From Armigeres subalbatus (lineage: Eukaryota > Arthropoda > Insecta > Diptera > Culicidae): a DNA stretch of 64,000 nucleotides. Position 1 is the first letter of the stretch. Each line of letters opens with the position of its first letter. The DNA lies in contig NC_085139.1 of assembly GCF_024139115.2 (NCBI RefSeq), positions 15,905,284 through 15,969,283 on the forward strand, given 5' to 3'. Positions 11,903 through 22,080 of the stretch are shown in pieces. Under the pieces are notes generated by a model, which was given only the letters and a program-made list of their open reading frames with translations, searched no databases and had not been told where the DNA came from. The position numbers were made by a program, and so were the translations under genes.

Positions 11903-12283
11903 GGTGTCCGAAATTTAACGTGGACAGGCTTTAGCTTCAGTATTTCTAGTGGTGAAAACTTAGATGGTCGTTGAGGGTTGAATTTGTTAAATTAACTTCG
12001 ATTTTCTTGATTTTATTTTCAATTTGGTACAAACATGTGCAAAATTGAAGCTTTTAATCATATTTAAAATAAGGAATATTAAAAAACGACCTCAAAGAGA
12101 AGACGTTTAGTAGATTGTGGTAACCAAAATTGACATTTCACGTGTATTTGCTTAAAATTTTGTTCTGGGTCGCGCGGAGTTGGCGCGAAATGGATTTCAT
12201 GTCGCGCGGAAATGGCGCGGATTTGATTTTAGTCGGCGCGGATTTGGCGCGGAAAATATTTCAGGATCTCCGTAACAACCCTG

Positions 12284-12596
12284 CATCACTTTCACGCCCT
12301 CGCTGCAGAGCCGAAAGTACATTTCAGCCCCTTAGCGATCAGCTGGCGAATTTTTGGTCGTAAATCCGGCGGATCGCCCTTCACAAACACGGGCGGGCAC
12401 TTCCTTCCGCTCCGGTTGCACCTGCGGCAGCTGCGATTGCTGCTTCTTCCTCTTTTCGGTGGATTGCCGGCGTCATCAAGCGGCAACAGCGAAACACGTT
12501 GCTCTGCAAAAGCTGCTTGGAGGGTTACCCGCGCCTCCAAGAGCAGTGCGCCTTAGGCACTTTTCCAGCGACCGAATCGGCCACCGAGTCTCCCAT
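12284..12596 (-). pseudogene. Jockey ORF1, N-terminal part (separated by insertion)
   Basis: Starts at ATG 12596 with MGDSVADSVAGKVPKAHCSW, followed by a frameshift near 12545. The next frame carries PPVFVKGDPPDLRPKIRQLI and KGLKCTF, the conserved stretch preceding the RNA-binding part in Jockey ORF1 proteins. Sense continues at 8990 once the insertion is removed. Confidence 0.8.
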
Positions 12597-12689
12597 GACG
12601 GGAGAAAATAACGCCAACGCGACAAGCGAAAACGTAAACAGCGAAAGAACGAGAAAAAACACTTCGAAAAAAATGCGCGAGCAAAAAAC

Positions 12690-12724
12690 ACGTCCGTACG
12701 TGTTGCTGTCTCGAACTGGAATGA
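12690..12724 (-). promoter_or_regulatory. Internal promoter of the Jockey element: Inr plus DPE
   Basis: The minus strand reads TCATTC with the A at 12722, an insect initiator. Taking that A as +1, GGACGT falls at +28 to +33 (12695-12690), matching the downstream promoter element consensus RGWYVT at its canonical place. Jockey-type retrotransposons use such TATA-less promoters, so 12722 probably marks the original 5' end. Confidence 0.7.
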
Positions 12725-12943
12725 TGAGATGAGAAGAATTTTACTACTAATACCCTCAAATACCTATTCCGAACTAAATCTACATGTTGTGCATATGCAT
12801 AATCGAGTTTCAGAAATGACATAGTAATTAAATTCCACTCCGGGTGGCTTAATACCCGGAACATAGGCAATTTACTTTGAATGTACTATCATTCAATATT
12901 TGTATAGAATTTGCACTAAAAATACTGAGAATAATTCAAGACA

Positions 12944-13160
12944 GAATTTTCAAAACGACTTATCTGCTTTTGTAAACAAAGATTTAAACGACGATTTGAC
13001 GAATCTGGCAGCTATCCCACGCAAACCAACACCACCAATAGGTAGGTGAAGGTTTCCGCTACCTGCTGATGGTGTTGGTTTGCGTGGTAGAGCTATCAGA
13101 TTCGTCAATTCGTCGTTTGAATCTTTGTTTACAAAAGCAGATAAGTCGTTTTGAAAATTT
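12944..13160. mobile_element. Foldback MITE, about 217 bp
   Basis: Arms of roughly 95 bp are inverted copies: AATTTTCAAAACGACTTATC at the left and its complement at the right. Both arms include GTAAACAAAGATT and CACGCAAACCAACACCA. The loop is about 30 bp. No coding sequence. Confidence 0.85.
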
Positions 13161-13191
13161 TGTCATGAATTACTGTGCTAGATCCCCCGAT

Positions 13192-13337
13192 AGGGTAAGG
13201 GTAAGGGAGATATTTTGGACCACCAGTTCGACGGCTCATATTATGAACCACTACTGAGTGCAAATTCCTCTTGGTGATCCAAAATGAGAGCCCCCGTAAG
13301 GGTGGTCCAAAATACATCATTTACCCTTATTTACCCA
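13192..13337. mobile_element. Short MITE with GGGTAA ends
   Basis: Imperfect inverted ends of about 30 bp, sharing GGGTAAGGGTAA-like termini and the word TATTTTGGACCACC. No target duplication could be fixed. Confidence 0.6.
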
Positions 13338-13503
13338 TGACATAAAGAAGGAGAGTTTATACTTTCGTGTGATGGGTATTTCAGAGATACTGATTTTTAT
13401 GAAACATCATTAATCCTTAGCATCGTATATCGACATCATACGAAACATGGAACCAAAAGGAACTGACGCTTTCTTATTTTTGTATCGACATAAGATGAAT
13501 TAG

Positions 13504-13531
13504 TTGCGTTGCGTTGCGTTGCGTTGCGTTG
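13504..13531. repeat. (TTGCG)n microsatellite
   Basis: Five tandem copies of the pentamer. A word immediately upstream, TGTATCGACATAAGATGAAT, recurs at 15078. Confidence 0.9.
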
Positions 13532-13667
13532 TAACGGAGTATTTCGTAGATTGCATACTAATAGCTGTCATGTATATTCTTTAACTTTCTTACTCCAACT
13601 GCTTATAGATTACTATTTGGGATTTAATAGCAACCCAATTGGAGGTCCAAAATGTTAAAGCATGAAA

Positions 13668-13800
13668 GCTACCATTGCCGGCCACGCCCATCTTCTCCAT
13701 TACTAGGGAAAGGAAGGTAATGATGATATGACATCTACTTAACAAGAGGCCAGCGACTCACCGACGCCCTCATAGATGTCAAGGAGTTGGATGGTTGGTA
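13668..13800. repeat. Dispersed repeat (copy 2 of 3)
   Basis: Carries GGCCACGCCCATCTTCTCCA followed by TTACTAGGGAAAGGAAGG, the counterpart of the block at 2560-2625. The following 70 bp have no match in the window. Confidence 0.5.
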
Positions 13801-15240
13801 GGGTATATAGTTAAGGAGTATCATCATAAGCAAATGATATAATAAGTTTGAATAGACGTTGGGAGTGACCATGCTAAGAAATTTATGTCACTCCATTGTT
13901 GATTTCCTTGGGATGGGGCAAAGCTATTAAACTTGCCCTGGCTAATTAGCCTAGGTTTAAGCGCCATTGTTCGCTCTCTGAAACGAAAATAAAAATATGT
14001 TAAATGTCCCTTCCCCCAATTTGTTTCCAATTGAGATAATGAAGTTATTAATATATACCCTTAACAATAACGAGAATGAAACATGTAACCTGATGGAATT
14101 ATTTGTTTCTTGAAATAGGAAAAAAAACTAAACCATTGATTTGCATTTATTTAAGAAATATTGTTTAAAGATCTGTCAGACGATTAAGTCTATAAGAGCA
14201 AAACAACTAAAATCTAAGCTGATTCAACCTAGAGATGAATTGATTCACACATATTTTGCAAGTTGGATTTTGAAAGCACTTTACAAGAAAAGCATATGCG
14301 GATGGATCAAAACGGGGGAAGGCTGGTTTGTAAATGGATGTGAAGACTGAGCACTACATATTTGTATCAAATTTTGCATTTCATCACAATGAATAGGCTT
14401 AGTTATACATTAAAAATAGCATGAAATGAGCTCACCGGATAATAAAATGTTGCTCCACGCATCCAGTAGAAATCTTGCTGATTTCAGGGTCCTATTCAAT
14501 AGGATGTCCGAGTGGCTTAAACTGGAACATCATACTCCAGAAACAGTTGTCCATCTCGATATTTTCCGATACAATTGCTAAGATTGTTAAGAACCGCCGC
14601 ACGCAAATTAGGAGAGAAATTGGGTTGAACCGGCCAACTCTGAGCAGAACTTGTTTTACAGAATTATGTTTCATATTATTCAAAAAAAATTAAATAGACA
14701 GAAAAATTGCTTCAACGCTAAGACCTGAGATGATTGAATCTTCTATTACGGAACAAACTCTCCGGATATTAGCTTTCGACTCTGCCAAACAACACAATTT
14801 GAACGACACATCCTTGATTATGGCCCGGGTGATGTTTGTCACTTTTCCTGCTCCCTCGCAGGAAAATCTAGCTCGCGATCGAACAGGAAAAAAATCTGAT
14901 CCAGGACGAAACATTCGCGCACTCCGCGGAAGTAATCTATACGACAAGATATGAAATCTTAAAAGAAAAATTCCCGGTGGCGTAACACCAGTCAAATTAG
15001 AAAATACGAGAGCAGAAAAATTGCTGTCATTAAATAAAACACCACCGGCCGCGCGCAAGGCTTACTTCGATCTTCTGTATCGACATAAGATGAATTAGTG
15101 GCCATTAAATGAAAAACAATCAAATTTTTTGCGCCAAAACTAGATAAATGATCTGCTTCACAATTTAGCAATAATATACTCAAAACAAGCCCAACAATGC
15201 CTAAAAGACGTTGACATATTTTAACCACCTGTTCGTACAA
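13801..15240. other. Intron sequence, nothing recognised
   Basis: Mostly AT-rich and unique-looking. No exon, RNA gene or element end could be identified; short reading frames on both strands lack protein-like composition. Confidence 0.4.
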
Positions 15241-16350
15241 AGATCTACCAACGTTTCATAAAAGCGCACCGTGAAAAAGGGGGTAAAACCGGAGATAAAT
15301 TTCGATTACAGCCACCTTTTTGCCACCTTCAAATCGCGGGCACTCAGGGATCGCGAATCTCGAAAACGAACAACCGTCAAGGGGAAAGGACGCTGGGGAC
15401 GTTGCCAAACGAAAAAGTTAAAACCATCGCCTGCTTCGATCTTTGCAAAAGTATTTTCCCAGAAGTTGCATCAACCAGCGCACGTTCGGTCGCTCGCCAG
15501 TCGCCACACACCAATCCCGACCACCGCCACCACCGCAATGGTAACCGACCGAAAGAGATAAGATAAAGCGAAACGGAGTGGACTGGCTTTTTGGTCCCGG
15601 TCTTGGTAAAAGTTGGTAACCCAAAATGCGAACCGGAGAATGGAACCGTATAATCCAACCCTTTTAGTCGGATATAAATTTGATAACAATCTCTGCTCTG
15701 ACCCCGGAATAAATGGGGAAGCCGAGCGAGGGACACCGAAGGGGTATGGGCGGGCACCTTTGCATAACCTTCGTTCCTTTGTGGTGCGGTGGCCTCGGTA
15801 GAAAATTTGATTTGCTCGCTCTCTAAGGTGCCCCATAGATCGGAACGGTAGGCAAATTGAACAAGTTAATCCAGAAAATGAAAAAGAGCACACACACAAA
15901 AAAAATAGAAAACCTACCGAACCGACAAAGCCCACAGCGCACCTTCGCCGGCGACGACACGACGACGGCATCGAAAGAGCAAAGATGCACAGACGGCTTC
16001 TGGGAATACCTACACGGGCATGGGAAGGGGGGGAAATTTCCCGAAACTTCAACTTGGCAGCTCGGAACAATGGCTGGCAGGAGAACAATATTACATCGTA
16101 AATAAGGCATGGCTAACTTGTAAGTTGACTCGGATGGTGGCGCTGCCAGTCCGGGGGAGGTTGAACACATGTTCCGTGATTTTATGGAACGGTCCAATCC
16201 CTCCGGACCGGCGAACGACGACGACGACGGCGGCGGCGGCGGCAACATCGTCAGCGAGGAATGTGTAGCAATCTTTACCGATGTGCCGTCTTTTTTTTCG
16301 CTGGCTTGTTGGAAAATCTTCAACAATAACAAAGTCACTGCGAAGGTTTG
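15241..16350. other. GC-richer unique intron block
   Basis: Noticeably richer in GC than its surroundings, with a short CGA/CGG microsatellite at 16213-16243. Frames of up to 205 residues on the minus strand change composition abruptly and match no family, so I do not call them. It could be regulatory sequence, but nothing in the sequence proves it. Confidence 0.35.
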
Positions 16351-17885
16351 ATCCCGAAGGTGGGGGAAAATCTCAGTTTAGGTTTCATAATCGGAGCTTA
16401 TGAGATGATGGAATTTGATGGACCATGGCCGGTGCACGTGCGTGTGTATTGTTCATAATTTGATACTCAAATAAATGCTCTGGAAATAATAATTGTTGAT
16501 CCATTCACCTTCTCAAGCGTTATTGATTTTTTTTCTCGAATTCCACGCAATCCCAACCTGTTGCACTGCTGTTTTAGTTTAGCATATAAGGATATAAGTA
16601 CGGTTGATACTTTTTTTCTATTCTTTCAAATTACCATGCGCCTCCACTACAATAGTCTCGATTCGATGGAAATGCACTCTGATATGTTTATGGATTAACA
16701 ATTTAAATAATTCATTACATTTCATGTTACAAATATTAAAAACAGGTTATATAGAGTTATTGAATTTTTAAAATTACGCTCATGTTAATTTAAAAAAAAA
16801 CCAGATATAGAATGTTTTTGACCGCCCAGATCCCTCATGTGGTAGGAATGTGTGCTGATTATTATGTTCTGGAATTTGTGGCATTTTTACGGTGCTTCAC
16901 GTATGCTTCTGCCGTGTTTTGCCGGTTCGCCATTTGCATACAAAAGCGGGCGACCGTCATCGGTCGGCCCCTAAAAATGTTCGTAACCTCTCCAAAGGGA
17001 GTGGAATTTATGTGACGAATCAGAGCTTTCACGTTGTTATCTGTCCGGGTGGAGTTCAGTGGAAGGTTTGGTGCGTAAAATATCTGCATGAATCGGAGAA
17101 GAACGAGGTGAACACGCGTGACATGCGGGATCGTAACATTGCAAAAAATATGAATAATAACGATGCGTTGAAATGGAGACGCGGAAATGACTGTCTTCTC
17201 AACAAGCTCGCTTAAAAGTTGTGTGCAATAATGAAGATGTGTAAAATATGACATTCATTTGGGTATAAACTCACGTTGATTATGGCATTCCTTTTACGAG
17301 CATTATACCGAGTGGACAGTTCAATGGATTTTCCGTCCCGTGGATGCCTGAAAGGGATTTCCGCTAGCGGAAACATCGAACTCATGATGGGCCATGCAGT
17401 CGCATGCATACTCAGTTTGGTCGGCATCATGGAGCAATTATGATTATTATTCGACGCATTATATCGACCGACCAAAGCCAAAGCCTATTACGTATTCGGA
17501 AGACCAGCTCGCTTCGGATAAATTATTTAAAACTCATTCTATCGGATATTTTTCAGTGTTTGTTCGGTCAGCGGTTATCTGTTCAGCATATCAAATATTT
17601 GAATGAGAAGGCAGGACTGTGTGTGTGCCTACGCGGATTTAAATAATCTCATTTACGAGGGAGCTATGGGATAATAGCAATGCGTATCATCAGAAAAAAA
17701 AGTATGGAAGCAAAAGAAGCTGTTATTGTTGATACTGTGATGCATGGACTTTCCACGCAATATTCTTTAGGCTTCCCGAATAAAAAGGCGAAACGAGATT
17801 ATAACATTATTGTAACAGCATCAGCAATCTATCCGTTGATTGAATTATGATAAATTCTTTTGACATTTTCTCTATCTAAATTATA
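16351..17885. other. Intron sequence, nothing recognised
   Basis: Unique-looking sequence of mixed composition. No splice-bounded exon or repeat family was seen. Confidence 0.4.
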
Positions 17886-17889
17886 ACGC

Positions 17890-18095
17890 AACCAATTGTG
17901 CTTCAAAGGTTTGTTCCAAAATTTGTTTTTTGTTTTCTTTGGATCCTTGGATTTTTGTATGGAAAATTCTCCTTTCATAATTAATTACTATTTCTCTTTT
18001 AATATTTTTGTTTCGTGGAAAATTTCTTATTATTTATGGAAATTTTGCATTATTTGTGAAAATTTTATATTCATTTTTTGCTTATAAGTCCTTTT
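17890..18095. repeat. AT-rich half-copy of the 58716-59594 foldback arm
   Basis: Made of TTTATGGAAAATTTT and TTTGTGGAAATTTTA-like words, as in the arms of the foldback at 58716-59594. Only one arm is present. Confidence 0.5.
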
Positions 18096-18097
18096 AT

Positions 18098-18290
18098 TTC
18101 GGGGAAGGGTCGTTTGGCCGAAACTCATCTGGCCGAAAGTAATTTGACCAAGCGGGTCATCCGGCCGAAAAGGTCATTTGACCGAAACGATCATTTGACC
18201 GAATAGGACATTTGGCCGAATAGGTCATTTGGCCGAACAATTGTTGAAAAGTAAGAAATGAGGTGTGAAATGTGAGACGTTTCACTTCTG
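18098..18290. mobile_element. Truncated GGCCGAA-type element end
   Basis: Begins TTCGGGGAAGGGTCGTTTGG, as does the element at 34616, and continues with tandem GGTCATTTGGCCGAA units. It ends with a short remnant of the GTGAGACGTTTCACTTC motif. The rest of the element is missing. Confidence 0.75.
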
Positions 18291-18754
18291 TCAGTCAGAC
18301 TGTCAGCCGAACCAAATCTGCTAGCAACGCATGAATACTAATATTGCCTATCCAGGACAAAGTTAGTACGCTTTTCATACCGAAGTTGGATTTTTATCTA
18401 GATTTTTATCTTACTCAACTTCGGAAGTAGTGCGTTTGATTCGCCCAAAGACGCGCCAAACAACGCACCAATTAGTTTGACAGACAAAACTTCGGAAGAA
18501 AGTTCGGTTCGGAAGTCCCGACTTCCGAATTCTAATTTGGTGCTACGCCGACAATAATATCTCGCTTGGTAGTACCCTGGAAGGACAGCAACGACCGCTT
18601 TTTCCTCCAAACAGATCAGATCAGAGAATCCCGAGTGTTGCAGAGCTCTATCTTTTATTCGATATCATTTAAGCCAGATACCACATGAATTACGTTAAAA
18701 TCCTTCCAAGGTCCTCAGGCAGCTCTGAGTACGCATCTTGGCCTTCGTATAACA
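18291..18754. other. Intron sequence with one strong dyad
   Basis: No gene seen. A 10-bp-arm inverted repeat with a 2-base spacer lies at 18508-18529 (arm TTCGGAAGTC). Confidence 0.5.
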
Positions 18755-18838
18755 GCCCGAGTAGCACAGTTCAGATAAAAATGGCTGCAGCAACTTGATT
18801 GTGACAATTGTGACCAGGGACTAGCAAATCTTCACCTT
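18755..18838. repeat. Partial copy of the CCGAGCAGCACA-type repeat
   Basis: CCCGAGTAGCACAGTTCAGA followed by ATGGCTGCAGCAACTT matches the reverse of the short element at 63161-63260. It directly abuts the 18S fragment. Confidence 0.5.
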
Positions 18839-18840
18839 CA

Positions 18841-19338
18841 AAATAATCCATCAGTAGTAGCGACGAGCGGTGTGTACAAAGGGCAGGGACATAATCAACG
18901 CTAGCTAATGACCAGCACTTACTGGGAATTCCATGTTCATATGGACCATTTCAATCCATAATCCCGACTAAATGAGCATTTGCAGCCTAGAACATCTAAG
19001 GGCGTCACGGACCTGTTATCGCTCAATCTCATTTTGCTGAACACAAATTGTCTTATTAGGCAGAAGTCAACCACAATGGGTTGACGTATTATCAGGTCAC
19101 ACTACACCGCTTCCCAGCCTGAACGGCCCGGAGGGGTTATCAACAACTGACTGCTGATAGCGTTCTATTCAATTTGATTGAGTCACGTTCGTTATTGGAA
19201 TTAACCAGACAAATCATTCCACGAACTAAGAACGGGCATGCATCACTACCCTTAATTTTGAGAAAGAGCTATTAATCTGTCTTACCTCAATAAGTTCGGA
19301 CCTGGTAAGTTTTACCGTGTTGAGACAAATTAAGCCGC

Positions 19339-19373
<35 letters not shown>

Positions 19374-19537
19374 TTTTAAGTTTCAACTTTGCAACCATAC
19401 TTCCCCCGGAACCTAATTTTGGTTTCCTGGAAGCTACTGAGAGCACCATAATGTGGTGTCTCCCAATTGCTAATTGGCATAGTTTACGGTTAGAACTAGG
19501 GCGGTATCTAATCGCCTTTGATCCTCTAACTTTCGTC
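18841..19537 (-). pseudogene. 18S rRNA fragment, degenerate
   Basis: The + strand is the complement of small-subunit rRNA. It contains GACGAGCGGTGTGTACAAAG (one mismatch to the universal 3'-region site), then AACATCTAAGGGCGTCACGG, GGAATTAACCAGACAAATCA, TAAGCCGCAGGCTCCACTCC and CCGTCAATTCTTTTAAGTTT. The order is collinear with insect 18S, and the sequence most resembles mosquito 18S from memory. Roughly the central to 3' part is present. Scattered substitutions and a disturbed stretch around 18950-19100 show it is not a working gene. It is joined at about 19537 to a pogo-type transposase remnant. Confidence 0.9.
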
Positions 19538-20505
19538 TTTTCCCAGTATTTTTTCAGCGGGCCGAAAAAGCTGACGTCAAGTGGTTGAATAATTTGCGTG
19601 GAATTCGGATATGAAGCAATCAAAACAATTTGATTGCAGATGCAGAAATCAATGCTCATTAGCGTCACGTGACTCTTATGACCATCAACGAACAATAGAA
19701 CAGGAAACGAGATTCTTTGTTCTTTCAGCTAGAGAAGAAAAATGTTCTTCAGATACTCATAAAGTCTTTCCTGTCAGTCATCCGCTTTCTGTTATTCCAA
19801 CTCCGTAGTCTTCAAGGGCATTTCTAGCAATTACTCCTGGAAGCCGACTTTTGCAGGGGAACAAAACTAACGGCGGGACCAGCCTCCCAGCTGCTATTCC
19901 GGCAAACAGCGCTGTGCAGCTTTCTTTATCGCCATTTCCGAACACGGATTGAACATGCTTAACATCTTTTGAGGCCAAACATTTTTTTTACGCACAACCA
20001 GTTGAAAAGCTGATTCATCCAAGTTAAAAACTTGGTTCGGGAACTGCAGCAGATGTTCGTATCCCTCTTCCCTGAGCAATGTAAATGTGTTCTGGAATCA
20101 ATTCCGTACTTGCTATTCCGTTACTCTTGCCCTGTGTTTACCGAATACGTTCGATTTCCTGCAAGACACTTGAGGGTGTCTTTTAAAAAAAAAACGTCAT
20201 CCACTTTTTCCCAGGAATCCCATTTGTAAACGGAGTTTTGATTTTCCGAAGCCGGATAAATTGTGCCACACTGATTCGAAGCCTTTTGAGTGTGACCGGG
20301 AAACCAGATGGAGCCGAACGTCCAATCCACTCTACCACTTTACGTTCAGTTTCTGCAGAGAGCACCGTTGATTTACCTGGCTTTGCTCCAGGAGTGTATT
20401 TGCCACGAATTTTATCCCGAAGCGTTTGCTCCGGAACACCAAAAATCCGACCTGCGGACCTCACGGACGATCCACGCCTGACTTCACTTTTTTCACTAGT
20501 TTTTT
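19538..20505 (-). pseudogene. pogo/Tigger-like transposase remnant (psq-type HTH plus DDE)
   Basis: This family (Tc1/mariner superfamily, related to CENP-B and Jerky) cuts and pastes DNA at TA sites. Reading on the minus strand, a pipsqueak-type helix-turn-helix opens the remnant: RSAGRIFGVPEQTLRDKIRG (about 20464-20400). The DDE_1 domain follows, with all three catalytic aspartates visible in NLDESAFQL (about 20020), FVDGHKSH (about 19690) and [16 protein letters not shown] (about 19590). It also has VPPLVLFPCKSRLPG. At least three frameshifts or stops occur. The C-terminus stops at the 18S junction, losing the usual tail. No terminal inverted repeats could be paired. Confidence 0.85.
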
Positions 20506-20642
20506 AAGAGCGCAGTTTACACTTCGTGCCTCGTGCAAAGGTGGAAACAGATAGCCAAAAGATGTAAACAAACTCTAACGTCAAAACAACTGTTCAAACA
20601 GTTCCACCGTAATTACTCATTGAGTGTTTTTTGTGCTTCTTT

Positions 20643-20875
20643 GGGTCTGTCTCATTTGGATAATTAAACTGAAATTAATCTTAAAAGTGACATTTCAATA
20701 ATTATCGAATAACCCTGCTCACAGAGCAAGATTACTTTTTGACGAATATCGAATCATTTTGCACCGATGTCTTATTGGAATTGCTAAGGTAGCACCAGCC
20801 ATTCTTATGACTCGGGTTATTTGCTAATTTTCGAACTGTCACTTTTAATTTTAATTCTCCAAATGAGACAGACCC
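20643..20875. mobile_element. 233-bp MITE with GGGTCTGTCTC ends
   Basis: Inverted ends GGGTCTGTCTCATTTGGATA (left) and GGGTCTGTCTCATTTGGAGA (right, reversed), continuing imperfectly for about 70 bp. TTT flanks both sides, a possible 3-bp target duplication. Confidence 0.8.
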
Positions 20876-20925
20876 TTTGTTAGAGCTGATGTTATTGCGA
20901 GAAGATAGAAAAATTCGAACGAGGG

Positions 20926-20945
20926 TCCGACGGTCGACCGTCGGA
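20926..20945. other. 20-bp perfect palindrome
   Basis: TCCGACGGTCGACCGTCGGA is its own reverse complement. It is GC-rich in AT-rich surroundings and is not part of an identified element. Confidence 0.9.
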
Positions 20946-21540
20946 AAGCTGTTCCGCAAACGTCAAATCACTTGATGCACGGAAAATAAGGTTGGTTGAT
21001 TTTTTCGGTGTGAATGTTGATTATTGAAATCAAAGAAAATATGTAACTTTAAACGAGTGTTACTTGTCGCTATATATTTTAAATAAGTTTAAGGTACTTT
21101 CAAGGCATTTCGGAAACGTATTTATGCGTTTTTGAAACATTTTAGACTTCTCGAATATTCTTGATATCAAGGAATATCAACACTTTTCGCACAGTGCATG
21201 CCATTTGAAGTTTCCGACACTCAGTCTTTTTCTTCTTGTTTGCTCCGCAAAATTAGAAGTTTTCTCTGTTCTCGCAATAAACCATAGCATTTTCCATTTT
21301 TTCGTGAAAATAATGAGAATCGCTTTGAAACCCCACGGTGAATGGTGCACCCACGTGTGTGGCAGTGAAATAGCAATTACTGTTTATTATATAAAGCAAA
21401 TATTCAATTGCATCAAAACCATCGAAGTAGGCCTAATTCAATCACAACTGACAGCCACATCATTAGCAATCAAAGCAATCTGGAAATGTGTCACAATTCA
21501 CTTCGTGTTGAAACTTCAATATGATTAGGTGTTTTAATAG
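20946..21540. other. Intron sequence, nothing recognised
   Basis: A 107-residue frame on the + strand (21205-21528) lacks recognisable domains and acceptable exon borders, so it is not called. Confidence 0.4.
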
Positions 21541-21647
21541 GCTCCCGCTTGCCTACAGATAAGACAAACTGCACATTTGGCGATCCTGCCATAATTTTTC
21601 AGCAAAAAAAACAATAAACTGTAGAATCTGATTTTGCAAGCGGGAGC
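21541..21647. mobile_element. Short MITE-like element with GCTCCCGCTTGC ends
   Basis: Perfect 12-bp inverted ends GCTCCCGCTTGC and GCAAGCGGGAGC enclose 83 bp. No clear target duplication. Confidence 0.55.
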
Positions 21648-21799
21648 AATTATTGAGAAATTCTATAGTTTGTCAAAGTGAGTGTAAATGATTTGATCGA
21701 ACAGGGGAAGAGCTCAAAAAAATGGTAACGATGGTGAGCACGTGTTTGAATGATTTATTCAGCGGCGCAGCCGAATATTTTTATGATTTGACAACTTGA

Positions 21800-21960
21800 A
21801 TTATTAAAAATTCATTTCGAAATTCCGCGAAATTCCGTTTAATTTTGTTAAAAGTATGATTTTTCTGCCGAAATTTTTCAAATTTTACGATACGAAACGA
21901 AATTAGAATATCAGATTTCGCCATACTCAAATTCCGCGGAATTTCGTTTCGAATGCCCTA
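21800..21960. repeat. Imperfect palindrome, GAAATTCCGCG type
   Basis: TTCGAAATTCCGCGAAATTC near the left and its imperfect complement near 21935-21955 suggest a small, old foldback. Confidence 0.45.
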
Positions 21961-21992
21961 AAACGAATTTTTTTGAAATACCGCATATGCTT

Positions 21993-22080
21993 AGTATCTG
22001 GAAAGATAATAAAACGTAGTGGAATTAAATGGAAAGCCCCATACTCGTCTTAGAGGGTTGAATACATTCCTCTAAAAGAG
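21993..22080 (-). repeat. Dispersed repeat of the CTCGTACTTGACTCG family (copy 1)
   Basis: The minus strand shares GGAATGTATTCAACCCTCTA and TTCCACTACGTTTTA with the copies at 41099-41245 and 52101-52220. This copy keeps only the first half. Confidence 0.6.

Larger units (their letters stand above)
8997..12283. mobile_element. 3.3-kb DNA element splitting Jockey ORF1
   Basis: The ends are inverted (CAGGGTTATTACG and, reversed, CAGGGTTGTTACG) and flanked by a 6-bp direct repeat CATCAC (8991-8996 and 12284-12289). Removing the element and one CATCAC joins ORF1 sense from KVM directly to PANRDHH, which confirms the insertion. GGCGCGGATTT-type subterminal repeats occur at both ends. No transposase is seen. 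The CAGGG terminus suggests a hAT-like origin, but the duplication is 6 bp rather than 8, so the superfamily is uncertain. Confidence 0.85.
5420..12722 (-). mobile_element. Jockey-clade non-LTR retrotransposon, decayed and interrupted
   Basis: In 5' to 3' order on the minus strand: 5' end with initiator and DPE (12722), ORF1 with three CCHC zinc knuckles, an apurinic-type endonuclease, and a reverse transcriptase with an FADD catalytic box. Without the 3.3-kb insertion at 8997-12283 the element is about 4.0 kb, close to the family's usual size. Many frameshifts and stops show it is dead. The 3' end, near 5420-5450, lacks an A-rich tail, so it is truncated or eroded next to the foldback element. 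Clade assignment rests on the knuckle pattern and on the RT motifs DVEKAFDNVWHDGL and GVPQGSILGPLLFN. Confidence 0.85.

Noticed and set aside
15471..16338. 205- and 171-residue minus-strand frames
   Set aside because: Mutually overlapping, no recognisable motif, composition changes abruptly. More likely non-coding GC-rich intron.
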